Positions 37,727-47,458 of a stretch of DNA of 64,000 nt are shown one piece after another. Made by a program: the position numbers and the translations under genes. How positions within the stretch are numbered: the first letter of the stretch is position 1; each line of letters opens with the position of its first letter. The notes below the pieces were generated by a model. That model ran no database searches. It saw only the letters and a program-made list of their open reading frames with translations, and was not told where the DNA came from. Source of the DNA: Marinobacter similis (GTDB lineage Bacteria; Pseudomonadota; Gammaproteobacteria; Pseudomonadales; Oleiphilaceae); NCBI RefSeq assembly GCF_000830985.1, contig NZ_CP007151.1, positions 930,001 through 994,000 of the forward strand, written 5' to 3'.

Positions 37727-38143
37727 ATGGACCGCTTGTTTGAATTCGTTATAAACCACTACATTCTGGTATCGCTGTTTGTGGCCTTTCTGTTGGCCAT
37801 TCTGGTGCTTGAATCCCGTCGGGGTGGTGCAAAGATCTCAGCTCAGGGTGCAGTCAGCCTGATCAACAAGGATGAAGCCGTGGTGGTAGACATCCGGGAT
37901 CGCAAGGAATTCGGCGAAGGCCGCATCACCGGTTCGGTCAATATCCCGCTGAACAGCCTCAAGAGCCGCGCTGCAGAGCTGAACAAGTTCAAGGAAAAGC
38001 AGATTATTGTCGCCGATAAGATGGGCCAGCATTCCGCCATGGCGGTAAAGCAGCTGAACGCTGAAGGCTTTGCTAATGTGGTTCGCCTGAATGGCGGTGT
38101 CGCTGACTGGAAAGCCAGCAACCTGCCGCTGGTGAAAAAGTAG
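37727..38143 (+). CDS. yibN: Membrane-anchored rhodanese-like protein YibN
   Basis: A 138-residue protein with an N-terminal membrane helix (residues 11-29) and one rhodanese domain (AVVVDIRDRKEFGEGRITGS). The position of the sulfur-carrying Cys loop reads VADKMGQHSA and has no Cys, so sulfurtransfer is not expected. As I recall it, E. coli YibN also lacks this Cys, so this is a family trait. It is divergent from gpmI and upstream of secB, matching the E. coli gpmI/yibN-grxC-secB neighbourhood, but grxC is absent here. Confidence 0.9.
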   Translation: MDRLFEFVINHYILVSLFVAFLLAILVLESRRGGAKISAQGAVSLINKDEAVVVDIRDRKEFGEGRITGSVNIPLNSLKSRAAELNKFKEKQIIVADKMGQHSAMAVKQLNAEGFANVVRLNGGVADWKASNLPLVKK

Positions 38144-38295
38144 CGGCAGTGCCTGGCTATTGATCTGAACCGCATTCTGCCGCACTGTTTCACATAAGCC
38201 GGCGGGGCCACGCAGTAAACTGTTCCGGCAGCACACTTCACAACTTTTTATAACAACGGGCCCTGAGCCCACGATTAAGAGCGAAAGGACTGAAC

Positions 38296-38799
38296 ATGGC
38301 TGAGAATGAGCAAGCCGCAGCAGGCAGCGAAAACCAGAACCAACCCCAATTTGCCCTTCAACGCATCTATGTGAAGGACCTGTCTTTTGAATCGCCGAAT
38401 TCTCCGCTGGTGTTTCAGGAGCAGTGGAAGCCGGAGGTTAATCTGGATCTGAACACCTCCCACAGCAAGGTTAGCGATAACCAGTACGAAGTGGTGCTGT
38501 CCATGACAGTTACCTCCAAGGTGGGTGAGAAAGTCGCTTACATCGTTGAAATCCAGCAGGCCGGTGTATTCATGGTCCAGGGTATCGAAGGCGGGCAACT
38601 GGGTCAGATGCTGGGCGCTTACTGCCCGACTATCCTGTTCCCTTACGCCCGCGAAGCGATCGACGGCGTAGTGAACAAGGGTAGCTTCCCGGCCCTGATG
38701 CTGGCGCCGGTCAACTTCGATGCGATTTACGCCCAGGCGCTCAAGCGCAAGCAGGAAGAAGGCGCATCGGAAGCCAAGGAAGAGCCGCAGACCCATTAA
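38296..38799 (+). CDS. secB: Protein-export chaperone SecB
   Basis: A tetrameric cytoplasmic chaperone that keeps preproteins unfolded and hands them to SecA. The protein contains FALQRIYVKDLSFESPNSP and QLGQMLGAYCPTILFPYARE, both diagnostic, and ends in an acidic tail. It has 167 residues and an intact frame. AAAGGA lies 8 bp before the ATG. A strong terminator follows. Confidence 0.97.
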   Translation: MAENEQAAAGSENQNQPQFALQRIYVKDLSFESPNSPLVFQEQWKPEVNLDLNTSHSKVSDNQYEVVLSMTVTSKVGEKVAYIVEIQQAGVFMVQGIEGGQLGQMLGAYCPTILFPYAREAIDGVVNKGSFPALMLAPVNFDAIYAQALKRKQEEGASEAKEEPQTH

Positions 38800-38817
38800 C
38801 GGCTTTGATTGGTGAAT

Positions 38818-38845
38818 AAAAAACCGGCCAGTGGCCGGTTTTTTT
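38818..38845. terminator. Bidirectional Rho-independent terminator
   Basis: A CCGGCC/GGCCGG stem with a short loop (agt) lies between an A6 run and a T7 run. It ends secB (plus) and trmL (minus). Confidence 0.9.
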
Positions 38846-38862
38846 GTGCCTGATGGTAGGCG

Positions 38863-39327
38863 TCAGGTCGCGCCGTCGAAACCGAGCTGGCGCCAGGCTT
38901 CGTACACCACCAGGGCGGTGGTGTTGGACAGGTTCAGACTGCGGCTTTCCGGGCGCATGGGCACCCGCAGGCGACGGTCCGCTGCAAGCGCGTCCCGCAC
39001 TTCCGGCGGCAGGCCCCGGGTTTCAGGGCCAAACATCAGGTAATCGCCCGCCTGATAGCGGATTTCGTGATAGTGCTGGCTGCCCTTGGTGGTCAGACCG
39101 AACAGCCGCTCGGGGCGTTCGGCCTCCAGAAAGGCGTTGTAGCTTGAGTGCACCTTTACTTGCGCGTACTCGCTGTAATCGAGCCCGGCTCTGCGCATCT
39201 GCTTGTCTTCAAGGCTGAACCCCAGGGGTTCAATCAGGTGCAGCTGGCAGCCGGTGTTGGCGCAGAGCCGGATAATATTGCCAGTGTTCGGCGGTATTTC
39301 CGGCTCGTACAGCACCACATTCAGCAC
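38863..39327 (-). CDS. trmL: tRNA (cytidine/uridine-2'-O-)-methyltransferase TrmL
   Basis: A SPOUT methyltransferase that methylates position 34 of tRNA-Leu isoacceptors. The N-terminus [20 protein letters not shown] and the SAM-binding knot ([32 protein letters not shown]) are nearly canonical. The GTG start at 39327 is chosen because it aligns with the family N-terminus and lies 5 bp after the thiolase stop. It has 154 residues and an intact frame. Confidence 0.94.
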   Translation of the reverse strand: MLNVVLYEPEIPPNTGNIIRLCANTGCQLHLIEPLGFSLEDKQMRRAGLDYSEYAQVKVHSSYNAFLEAERPERLFGLTTKGSQHYHEIRYQAGDYLMFGPETRGLPPEVRDALAADRRLRVPMRPESRSLNLSNTTALVVYEAWRQLGFDGAT

Positions 39328-39332
39328 GCCGC

Positions 39333-40511
39333 TCAGCGCTCGACAGCCAGTGCCACACCCATACCACCGCCGATGCACAGCGTTGCCAGACCCTTGTGGG
39401 CATCGCGACGCACCATCTCATGCAGCAGCGACACCAGGATGCGGCAGCCGGAGGCCCCAATCGGGTGGCCCAGGGCAATGGCACCGCCATTGACGTTAAC
39501 TTTGCCGGTATCCCAGCCAAGATCGCGATTGACCGAAATGGCCTGGGCGGCAAAAGCCTCGTTGGCTTCGATCAGGTCGAGATCATCGACACTCCAGCCG
39601 GCCAGCTTCAGGCAGCGCTGGCTGGCGGGGATCGGGCCGGTGCCCATGATAGTCGGATCCACGCCGGCATTGGCGTGGGCCTTGATGGTAGCCAGCGGGG
39701 TCAGGCCCAGCTCCTTGGCTTTCTCGGCACTGCACACCATGACTGCAGCTGCGCCATCGTTCAGGGAGGAGGCGTTGCCTGCAGTGACGGTGCCGTCTTT
39801 CTTGAACGCCGGCCGGAGCTTGCCCAGGCCGTCGCCGGTTACGCCATCCCGGGGGCCTTCGTCCTTGCTGATCACAATCGGGTCGCCCTTACGCTGGGGA
39901 ATCGATACCGGCACGATCTGGCCATCGAAATAACCCGCTTCGCGTGCTGCTACCGCCTTCTGCTGGGATGCGGCGGCAAATTCGTCCTGTTCTTCCCGGC
40001 TGATGCCGTATTTCTCGACAATGTTCTCGGCGGTTACACCCATGTGGTAATCGTTGAAAGCGTCCCACAGGCCGTCGGTAATCATGGTATCGATCATTGA
40101 CCAGTTACCCATGCGCTGGCCGTTGCGGCTGTTGGGCAGAACATGGGGTGCCTGGCTCATGCTCTCCTGGCCACCGGCAATCATCAGTTCAGCATCGCCG
40201 CAGCGAATGGCCTGGACCGCCATGTGTACCGCTTTCAAACCGGAGCCGCAGACCTTGTTGATGGTCATGGCGGGCACCGAGGCCGGGATGCCGGCGTTGA
40301 TGGACGACTGCCGGGCCGGGTTCTGGCCACAACCGGCGGCCAGAACCTGGCCGAGTACCACCTCATTGATCTGGTCACCGGCGACGCCGGTTTCTTCCAG
40401 GATGGCCTTGATCACGGCGGTACCGAGTTGGTCGGCGCGCAGACTGGACAGGCCGCCTCCAAAGGTGCCAATGGCAGTTCGTTTGGCGGCAACGATGACG
40501 ACATCACGCAT
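39333..40511 (-). CDS. Acetyl-CoA C-acetyltransferase (thiolase)
   Basis: A 392-residue thiolase with the acyl-enzyme Cys in [16 protein letters not shown] (about residue 88). [17 protein letters not shown] holds the catalytic His, and the second Cys is in [18 protein letters not shown]. These C-terminal motifs are of the biosynthetic PhaA/AtoB type. GGAG lies 7 bp before the ATG at 40511. The frame is intact. No phaB or phaC is adjacent. It could serve acetoacetyl-CoA formation for polyhydroxybutyrate or the end of beta-oxidation. Confidence 0.92.
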   Translation of the reverse strand: MRDVVIVAAKRTAIGTFGGGLSSLRADQLGTAVIKAILEETGVAGDQINEVVLGQVLAAGCGQNPARQSSINAGIPASVPAMTINKVCGSGLKAVHMAVQAIRCGDAELMIAGGQESMSQAPHVLPNSRNGQRMGNWSMIDTMITDGLWDAFNDYHMGVTAENIVEKYGISREEQDEFAAASQQKAVAAREAGYFDGQIVPVSIPQRKGDPIVISKDEGPRDGVTGDGLGKLRPAFKKDGTVTAGNASSLNDGAAAVMVCSAEKAKELGLTPLATIKAHANAGVDPTIMGTGPIPASQRCLKLAGWSVDDLDLIEANEAFAAQAISVNRDLGWDTGKVNVNGGAIALGHPIGASGCRILVSLLHEMVRRDAHKGLATLCIGGGMGVALAVER

Positions 40512-40634
40512 GGGAATTCTCCGATTGATGGGCGCCGACCGACATTGGATCGGCGCCGATAGAATGGACAACTGCTCGCATTGTATCCGGAAAGCGTCAG
40601 GCGGCCAAAGCAGTACGGCCTGACCCAATGGCTG

Positions 40635-41380
40635 TTACATGTTCAGGCTGCGCCCACCGTCGACGGGCAGGATCTGACCGGTAATGAACGGCGCATCGCA
40701 CAGCAGAAAGGCAATGGCACCGGCAATATCCTCGGGTGTGCCGGTCCGCGCCAGCGGGGTTTTCTCCAGAATGGCCTGTTGGTGAGTGCGGTCCAGCTCG
40801 GCCTCGCCTTCCGGCCACAGGATAGCGCCGGGCGACACCCCGTTGACCCGAACCGAGGGTGCCAGATCCTTGGCCCAGGACTTGGTCAGGGCCGCCAGGC
40901 CCGCTTTGCTGGCGCAGTACAGCGGGTGCTCGGGTAGTGGGCGTTCGCTGTAGATGTCGATCAGGTTGACGACCCCGCCGGCGGAGTTTCGCAGTTCCGG
41001 CAGGCAGGCCTGGAGCAGGAAAAATGGCGCGCGCAGGTTGGTGTTCATGATGCTGTCCCAATCCTGTGCCGTGGCCTGTTCGGTCGGGTTGGGGTAGAAC
41101 ACCGAGGCGTTGTTCACCAACCGTCCAGCCTGCCCCACAGGGCAACAGATTGCTCGGCCAACTGCTGAACCTCTGCCAGATTGCTCAGGTCAGCCTGCAG
41201 GGTGGCGGCAGAACCAGGCCTTGTCTGGTTCAGGTCACTTGCCAGCGCCTCAGCCTTTTGTTGCTGGCTGCGGTAATGAATCACCAGGTTCCAGCCGCGG
41301 GCGTGCAGGGTCTGCGCGGTTTTAGCGCCCAGGCGATGGGCTGCACCGGTGACCAGGGCGACGGGGGCAGTGTCGGCCAT
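40635..41380 (-). CDS. Pteridine reductase-type short-chain dehydrogenase (one frameshift)
   Basis: An SDR of 248 residues. The cofactor motif is VTGAAHRLG, i.e. TGxxxRxG, characteristic of pteridine reductases/FolM and unlike the usual TGxxxGxG. The NNAS motif, the catalytic Tyr-Lys (HPLYCASKAG) and the C-terminal ITGQILPVDGGRSLNM are present. One base is missing near 41122 (restores RLDGLVNNAS). It follows cca on the same strand with an 18-bp gap. Its substrate is probably dihydrofolate or dihydrobiopterin-like pteridines. Confidence 0.87.
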
Positions 41381-41398
41381 GAAAACTCCTCGGGTTGT

Positions 41399-42519
41399 TT
41401 ACGGGGTGATGGCCTGCTGAATACGCTGCAGGCGTTCCTGGCGAATGGCTTCGCCCAGGGCGCGGCCGGTAAAGCCTTGCGCCATCAGGGCCTTGGGCTC
41501 CACCCCGGAGGCTGAATCGGCTGCCCGTTTCAGGGTCTGGACGACCTGCTGATCCGCCGGCGCCAGGGTGCAGGCCAGTACGTTCAGCAGCAGTGCAAAA
41601 CGCTCGGGGCGGCGCCAGAGATCGGCGGTGTCCAGCACCGCGTACAGCTCGTCGGCACTCAGCGCAGGTGTGTGTTGCTCGCCACTGCCTGTCAGCGCCG
41701 GTAATACCGCCGCCACCAGCCTTGCCAGATTCTTGCAGTCGTTGGGCGCTTTCAGGGCCTGAGTACGAGAGCCGGATTCCTGCTCCGGGAGCGGCGACAT
41801 CAGTGCTGCAAAACGCTCCTCAATGCTGCCATCCTGTTGGTGAACGCAATGCAGTGCCGCCATGGCAGCAGTAAAGGCCGGGTCCGGGACCAGTTCCGGA
41901 ATCAGGATCGCGAGAGCACCGGTGTCGCGCAACACCTCGAAAAAAGCGCGGGGTTCGTGCTCCTGCAGCGCTCGTTGGATTTCCTGCCAGACCCGCTCAG
42001 CTACCAGGTGATCCACTTCGCCCTCTGCAACCATGGTACGCATCAGGCTCATGGTCTGATCGCAGACCCGGAAGCCCTGGGGCTGAAAGCGAGCGGCAAA
42101 GCGGGCGGTTCGGAGAATACGCAACGGGTCTTCGGCAAAGGCTTCGGATACGTGTCGCAACATCCGCTTTTCCAGATCCTGCTGACCGTTGAACGGATCG
42201 ACGATGAGCCCTGCTCATCCCGGGCCATTGCATTGATGGTGAGGTCACGGCGCTTAAGGTCGTCTTCCAGTGTGACATCGGGGGCGCTGTAGACTTCAAA
42301 GCCATGATAACCGCGGCCCTGTTTGCGTTCGGTGCGGGCCAGGGCATATTCCTCGCGGGATCCCGGGTGGAGGAAGACCGGGAAATCGGCACCGACCTGT
42401 TTGTATCCCTGTTTGAGCATGTCGTCGGGGGTAGCTCCGACCACGACCCAGTCCCGATCTTTGACCTCAAGACCGAGCAGTTCGTCGCGAACGGCGCCGC
42501 CAACCAGATAGATTTGCAT
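41399..42519 (-). CDS. cca: CCA-adding tRNA nucleotidyltransferase (one frameshift)
   Basis: It adds or repairs the 3' CCA of tRNAs. The N-terminal class II nucleotidyltransferase head has [17 protein letters not shown] and [15 protein letters not shown]. The neck motifs are [13 protein letters not shown] and [19 protein letters not shown]. One base is missing near 42211 (restores [16 protein letters not shown]). Restored length is 373 residues, about the size of short bacterial Cca without the HD phosphohydrolase domain. The tRNA-Phe in this window already encodes its CCA, so repair is the main need. Confidence 0.93.
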
Positions 42520-42582
42520 GAAGGGATTCGTTCCTCTGTATAAAGGGTTTCGCGAATTATCCGCGACCGGGTCTCCAGAGGC

Positions 42583-42620
42583 AAAAAAAGCCCGGCCGGT
42601 CGGTGCCGGGCGGGCTTTTA
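42583..42620 (-). terminator. Rho-independent terminator of the TraF-like gene
   Basis: On the minus strand a GC-rich stem (AAAAGCCCG paired with CGGGCTTTTTT) ends in a T7 run, 17 bp after the stop at 42637. The A-run on the other side may let it act on both strands. Confidence 0.85.
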
Positions 42621-42636
42621 TGAAGCGGCTGGAAGC

Positions 42637-43886
42637 TTAGAATGCGGTGCCGAATTCCAGGGCGGCACCCTTGTCGGTACCGCTGAGCAGAACGCCCAGG
42701 TCCATCCGCACGCCTGCCAGGTTCAGGCCCAGGCCGGCGGTGTACTGGGTTTCTTCCTCGATGCCATCGTTGTTGTCGTTGCTCGCCAGATTATGGCGAA
42801 TGCCAACGCGGAGCTGGGCATAGCGCCAGGCATCAAACTCGGCGCCAAGGGCCGCCCACTGGGTATCATCCTCATAGCCGAAGGCTTCTTTCTTGGTCAG
42901 CTCCAGGTCGGCCGTAATGACGTGGTAGTTGCCTTTGTGGGCGATGCCTGCGGTAACCATCGGGTCCAGCTTCAGTGTGCGCTTTTCCTCCAGCGCAGGG
43001 TTGTTCTGGGCCGAATCCAGCTCCATCGGGATCAGGTTCTTGACGGCGAGGGCGGCCGTCCACTGTTTTTCTTCACCAAAGGCGTAGGCGGCACCGAGAT
43101 CCAGGTTGAAGCCGCTTTTCTCGGTCTGGTGTTCGTCGCTGTCAAAGTCGTCATCATCAAAGCCCGACACCGTCTCGGTGTATTGGAAGGTTTGCAGATT
43201 GACGTATTTTGGTGACAAACCAAGGTTCAGGGCCTGGTCATTGCCCAAGTCGATAGCGCGGGCAAAGCCGATGCCGACTTCGGTTACCGAAGAGGCAGGA
43301 TCCTGGCGCGGGATTCCAGCTGGTTGGAAAAGTTGGCGGGCAGGGCGCCGGCTTCAATTGCCGCCAGGCGAGCGTCGTCATCCTCGTCGAACTCGCCTCG
43401 GGCGGTAACTACCAGGTTGCCGTTGGCAAACACCCCTACCGACAGGTTTCGGGACGGCGCGGCCAGGGCAAGCCCGAGTGAACCGTTGGCTCTCACCGTG
43501 TCTCGATCCACATCCTGCAGCTGCTGGCGCAGGGTTGCAGCGCCGTTCTGAGCATCAGCGGAGTTGGCCTGACTGATGGCGCGATCAATATCATCGATGG
43601 TGTCCTGAATCTCGTCGATCTGATCGCCGGTTTCTTCTTCATCGGCCACGCGGGCGTTGAATGAGGGCAGCATCAGGCCGAAGTCGTCTGTCCAGCTGTT
43701 TTGCTGGCCGGCCATCAGGGCCGGGTTCTTGGCCACGGCATCGGCAGGGTGAGCTGCGGCGACGCCGGTGCTGCCCATGGCAAATGAGCGAGCAGAGGAG
43801 AACTGCTGAGGGTTTGCCAGCAACTGGGCGCTGGCTACCGACAGGCCGATGGCCAGCGACAGCTTGGTCAGACGAATGGTGTTCAT
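42637..43886 (-). CDS. TraF-like/OmpP1-like outer-membrane protein (one frameshift)
   Basis: A 416-residue secreted protein with a Sec signal (LSLAIGLSVASAQLLA). It has beta-barrel-like alternating strands and a C-terminal Phe (LEFGTAF), the outer-membrane insertion signal. The N-terminal FSSARSFAMGSTGVAAAHPA resembles proteins annotated as conjugal transfer protein TraF (TraF_2 family) in Marinobacter and relatives, but no conjugation genes are near. A helical segment (DEIQDTIDDIDRAISQANSA) interrupts the barrel. One base is missing near 43295 (restores ILASSVTEVGIGFARA). Function is unknown; the transport role suggested by the fold is inference. Confidence 0.75.
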
Positions 43887-43997
43887 TAAGTGGATGTCCT
43901 TTAAAGCATAAGAAACAGGAAAGTGTGTTACTTAGCAGGTTAGAGGAGTTCTCTGGCCGGAACACGACAGAAGCGGTAACGGTTTGTTTTTGATGTG

Positions 43998-44024
43998 TAA
44001 ACGGAGGCAGTTTATTGCCGCTTG
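43998..44024 (+). promoter_or_regulatory. Candidate sigma-28 (FliA) promoter upstream of the FlgP-like gene
   Basis: TAAA (43998-44001), a 15-nt spacer, then GCCGCTTG. This matches the -35 and the first half of the TAAA-N15-GCCGATAA flagellar consensus. It lies 114 bp upstream of the lipoprotein start. A weaker sigma-54-like match (TGGC at 44086, missing the -12 G) lies closer. Confidence 0.3.
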
Positions 44025-44137
44025 CGAAACGGGTGCAGGGTGATAGTTCGATAGGGGGTGAGGGTTATCAGCAGGTTATAAAAACTGGCGTGAATTTTTC
44101 ATGGGATTGCCGAAATGATGTTTTCGGAGAGTAAACC

Positions 44138-44674
44138 ATGAACCTTCGCTGGATAGCCGTCTCTATTCTTGTCCTGGCCCTTGCCGCGTGCGCCCCGATA
44201 GGTGGGCATCAGGACTCCGGCCAGCGTGACACCCAGCTGGAGCCCATCACTGTTCGGGTCAGCGGCTTTGGCACTTATGAAGATTCCGCCAAGGATCGCC
44301 TGAATACCCGCAAGCGGCTGCTGGCACGACGCGCCTCGCAGCTCGACGCCTATCGTAACCTGGCCGAGCGGGTGTACGGCACAGTGATTTATGGCAGCTC
44401 CACGGTGAATGATTTCGTGCTCAACAACGACAACTTCCGCACCTACGTCGACAGTTACATTCGCGGTGCCAAGATGGTGGCGGTTAATGAACACAGCGAC
44501 GGCGTTGTCGAGACGGTGATGGAACTGAAGCTGGAACCGCGGTTTCGGGCCTGTGTCTCCAAGGTGGCCGATGATCAGGTTCAGGATCTGTGTCCCATCC
44601 CCATGCCCCGTGACAACGACAGCGTAGGCGATGTCCAGAGCCGGGGCGTTGATTCTCTTTACTACCTGGATTGA
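44138..44674 (+). CDS. LPP20/FlgP-like lipoprotein
   Basis: A 178-residue lipoprotein (signal ending LALAACAP, the Cys at about residue 18). It contains KRLLARRASQLDAYRNLAERVYG and YVDSYIRGAKMVAVNEHSDG, characteristic of the LPP20/FlgP family that coats the outer part of the flagellar motor. flgT follows 88 bp downstream, and the flgO-flgP-flgT association is known from Vibrio, which supports a flagellar role. No other flagellar genes are in the window. The last 25 residues have no family match that I recognise. Confidence 0.78.
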   Translation: MNLRWIAVSILVLALAACAPIGGHQDSGQRDTQLEPITVRVSGFGTYEDSAKDRLNTRKRLLARRASQLDAYRNLAERVYGTVIYGSSTVNDFVLNNDNFRTYVDSYIRGAKMVAVNEHSDGVVETVMELKLEPRFRACVSKVADDQVQDLCPIPMPRDNDSVGDVQSRGVDSLYYLD

Positions 44675-44762
44675 GTGCCGGTAGTCGGGTGAATTGTTGG
44701 TGAGTTAATTTGCTAGTGGGTGCGTTGAGTCCCCGATATTTACGTTTTTGAGGTTTTCGTCC

Positions 44763-45959
44763 ATGGCAGCAAGGCGCGTCCTGTTGACGTTTTTACTGGT
44801 CTTCGCGGGCATCACCCAGGCGGCGGTGCTGGAGGGTGTCGGGCACGGAACCATTGTGAATGGTGATCTGGAAGCTGCCCGCGCCGCGGCCTATCAGGCT
44901 GCGCTTCGTGATCTGGCCCTGCAATACGAGGCGCGGGTCAGCACCCGGGATACCATGGAGAATGGCGTGGTTACCGAATCCCACATGCAAGTGGCTGCCA
45001 GCGCCCGGGCCCACAACGCCCGAGTGGTGGACGAGCAGCGAAGTGGCAATCTGATGCGGGTGACGGTTCGCGCTGAGGTCTCTGAAGGCCACGCCAGTTG
45101 TGGCGCTGGTGAGGCGGCACGATTGAAAAAGCGGGTGGCGGTGACCGGGTTCCCGATGCTCTACCCGGATCAGGCTCGAATTGGGCGTCTTGATGACGCC
45201 GGCGAGATTTTGCCGCAACAGCTGCAAGCCAGGTTGCGAGATGATGGCGGCGTTCAGGTGCTGGGTGCTACCACCAGCCGCCTTTTTGATGACCTTCTGA
45301 ATGCGCCCACTCAGCAGCAGGGCGACAACCGCTTGACCAACGTAGTACAGGTGGCCCGGGAGCTGGGTGCCCAGTTTGTGGTCACCGGTGTTATTCGCGA
45401 TCTTGGTGTTGCCGATCCTTCGGCCTGGGGCACGTCTGTTCTGGACCGGATGCAGCGCGGTATAGGTGTTGTCGACCAGAACCGGCGATTTGTGGTCGAC
45501 ATGATGGTCTATGACGGCTTCAGCGGCTCACCAGTTTACCAGCAGCGCTTTGCCACCTCTGCGGAGTGGAACGCCGGCCCCGGTGCTTCAGATGGATTTG
45601 GTTCGGAGGGATTCAGGCAGACGGCCTATGGCCAGTCGGTCAACTCGGCTCTGGATGAGATGGCAAGCGCGGTGACCAATGCACTGGCGTGTCAGCCGTT
45701 CATGACCCGCATTACCCGGGTCGACGGCAATCGGGTGACTCTGGCGTCTGGCGCAACCGCAGGTTTGCGCCCGGGTGATCAGCTGAATCTGTACCGCAGT
45801 GCCCAATACCTGGATTCTCTCGGTGGTACACCGGAGCTCACCGATACCCGGCTCTCGGTCACCCTGAACAATGTCCATCCGGATTTCAGTAATGGCCGCA
45901 TGCCCCAGTTTGGCGGGCAGGTGAATATCCAGCGGGACGACATTGCCATCATCTGGTGA
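44763..45959 (+). CDS. flgT: Flagella assembly protein FlgT
   Basis: A 398-residue periplasmic protein with a Sec signal (LLTFLLVFAGITQAAV). FlgT forms the H-ring of sodium-driven polar flagella in Vibrio. The N-terminal domain shares the LPP20-like pattern (DLEAARAAAYQAALRDLALQ). The middle domain has VVQVARELGAQFVVTGVIRD, and the C-terminal domain has LASGATAGLRPGDQLNLYR. The ATG at 44763 is chosen over the TTG at 44748 because GAGG lies 9 bp before it. The frame is intact. It ends at a short hairpin convergent with sufE. Confidence 0.82.
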   Translation: MAARRVLLTFLLVFAGITQAAVLEGVGHGTIVNGDLEAARAAAYQAALRDLALQYEARVSTRDTMENGVVTESHMQVAASARAHNARVVDEQRSGNLMRVTVRAEVSEGHASCGAGEAARLKKRVAVTGFPMLYPDQARIGRLDDAGEILPQQLQARLRDDGGVQVLGATTSRLFDDLLNAPTQQQGDNRLTNVVQVARELGAQFVVTGVIRDLGVADPSAWGTSVLDRMQRGIGVVDQNRRFVVDMMVYDGFSGSPVYQQRFATSAEWNAGPGASDGFGSEGFRQTAYGQSVNSALDEMASAVTNALACQPFMTRITRVDGNRVTLASGATAGLRPGDQLNLYRSAQYLDSLGGTPELTDTRLSVTLNNVHPDFSNGRMPQFGGQVNIQRDDIAIIW

Positions 45960-45978
45960 GGTAGCGCTGGAAAGCAAA

Positions 45979-45998
45979 CGCCCGGCTGGTGCCGGGCG
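45979..45998. terminator. GC-rich hairpin between convergent flgT and sufE
   Basis: CGCCCGGC and GCCGGGCG form an 8-bp stem with a 4-nt loop (tggt). No proper U-run follows on the plus strand; the minus strand has TTTGCTTTCC. It is probably a weak bidirectional terminator. Confidence 0.55.
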
Positions 45999-46031
45999 AG
46001 GGAAGGTGTGTCTTAGTATTTAATCCGGAAC

Positions 46032-46492
46032 TCAGGCCGCCGCTTCAGCAGCGGCTATGTCGCGGATTTTTCCGACCATGGCGCGCAGCCCGTTACCACG
46101 AGTAGGCGAGATGTGACGGAACAGATCCAGGCTTTCGAACAGTTCGTCGATGTCAGTAGTCAGAAGTTCCCGGGGTGACTTGCCGTTCAGGGCCACCAGG
46201 ATGATCGCTGCCAGACCGCGCACAATCATCGCGTCGGAATCGATCAGCAGGAACAGTTTGCCGCTGGCTTCATCGTAATAATGAATCAGCATACCTGGCT
46301 CTGGCAGCCATGGACATAGTTCTCTTCCACCCGGCCCTCGTCCGGAAAGGCCGGCAGCTGCTTGCCCAGATCGATGATGTAGGCGTAGCGCTCTTCCCAA
46401 TCGTCCAGAAACTCAAAGGCATCGGTCACGTCGTCGACGGTGGTTTCGGTGCCCAGTGGGTTGTTCTTGAAGTCTTGTTCGGTCGCAGTCAT
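46032..46492 (-). CDS. sufE: SufE sulfur-acceptor protein (one frameshift)
   Basis: It takes the persulfide from SufS and passes it to SufBCD. The acceptor Cys lies in [13 protein letters not shown] (about residue 63). The N-terminal half ([20 protein letters not shown]) and the C-terminal half ([20 protein letters not shown]) are in two frames. One base is missing near 46290 (restores [14 protein letters not shown]). Restored length is 153 residues. It is the last gene of the suf operon, overlapping sufT by one base. Confidence 0.93.
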
Positions 46493-47034
46493 TACAGCAT
46501 TCCCAGTTCAAGCTTGGCTTCGTCCGTCAGCATGTCATTGCTCCAGGGTGGATCGAAAGTAAGCTCCACCGTGACCTTGTCGACGTTGGGTACATGCTCG
46601 ACCTTGGTCTGGACATCATCGCAGATGACCGGCCCCATGCCGCAGCCAGCGGCGGTGAGGGTCATCTTGATGAAGACATGGTTGCCTGCCTCGGTGCCGT
46701 TTTCAATCTTGCATTCGTAGATCAGCCCCAGGTTGACCACATCGACCGGGATCTCCGGGTCGTAGCAATTTTGAAGGGCTTCCCATACCTGGTTTTCGTT
46801 GATGGTGCCGTCTTCTGGCGTGTCGAAGCTGCTTTCCAGCGGTTTCTTACCCAGAGCGTCGGCGTTGTGACCTTCGATGCGGGCGAGGTTGCCGTTGACG
46901 GCGACGGTGAAGCTGCCACCCAGCGACTGCGTGATGGTCACAAAGGTGTCCGACGGAATCATGATCTCGGTTCCGGCGGGAACAAGGCGGGCTTCCACCT
47001 CACGTTTGGTCAGGACCACTTCCCGTTCTTGCAT
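46492..47034 (-). CDS. sufT: Fe-S assembly factor SufT (DUF59/MIP18-like)
   Basis: A 180-residue protein with a C-terminal MIP18/DUF59 domain. [20 protein letters not shown] and [15 protein letters not shown] (carrying the conserved Cys) are visible. The N-terminal extension of about 75 residues ([20 protein letters not shown]) is typical of SufT encoded in suf operons. It acts as an auxiliary factor for cluster maturation under high Fe-S demand. It lies between sufA and sufE, sharing TAATG with sufE. The frame is intact. Confidence 0.93.
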   Translation of the reverse strand: MQEREVVLTKREVEARLVPAGTEIMIPSDTFVTITQSLGGSFTVAVNGNLARIEGHNADALGKKPLESSFDTPEDGTINENQVWEALQNCYDPEIPVDVVNLGLIYECKIENGTEAGNHVFIKMTLTAAGCGMGPVICDDVQTKVEHVPNVDKVTVELTFDPPWSNDMLTDEAKLELGML

Positions 47035-47082
47035 GCCCAGACTGGCCTCGCTGTTAACTATGTTGCGCCTGAAAAGGCCCGA

Positions 47083-47445
47083 TTAAACCGGCTCAGGCAA
47101 CGGTGAAACTTCTCCGCAACCGCACTCGGCAGTGGCGTTCGGATTGCGGAACTGGAACAGGGAGTTGACACCCTCGGTGACAAAATCGATCTCGATTCCG
47201 TTGACCAAGGGCAGGTGCTCCTCTTTCACAAACACATCGACGCCATCAATGTGAAAAACCTTGTCATCGGTTGCCACTTCGTCGACCCACTGGGTCTCGT
47301 ACTTGAAGCCGGAGCAACCGCTTTTCTTGATGGCGAGCCGAATGCCTTTGGCCTCCGGCTTTTTATCCAGTTGTTTGCGCACGTGTTTAACCGCAGTCGG
47401 CGTCATGGTGACGGCGACGGTCGGGGTGAAGACTTCGGCTGTCAT
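47083..47445 (-). CDS. sufA: A-type Fe-S carrier SufA
   Basis: A HesB/IscA-type carrier of 120 residues. The three cluster-binding Cys are in KKSGCSGFKYE and the C-terminal ECGCGEVSP, spaced as in SufA/IscA. GGAGGTG lies 6 bp before the ATG at 47445; the upstream extension to 47466 is less likely. It lies between sufS and sufT. ErpA is an alternative name by sequence, but operon membership favours SufA. Confidence 0.9.
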   Translation of the reverse strand: MTAEVFTPTVAVTMTPTAVKHVRKQLDKKPEAKGIRLAIKKSGCSGFKYETQWVDEVATDDKVFHIDGVDVFVKEEHLPLVNGIEIDFVTEGVNSLFQFRNPNATAECGCGEVSPLPEPV

Positions 47446-47458
47446 AATTCCACCTCCA

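Noticed and set aside
37861..38143. YibN as an active sulfurtransferase
   Set aside because: The catalytic Cys position is occupied by other residues, which as far as I recall is normal for the YibN branch, so it is neither active nor unusual.
44086..44100. Sigma-54 promoter before the FlgP-like gene
   Set aside because: The TGGC element is present but the -12 GC is TC, which is too poor; the FliA-like site is a better candidate.
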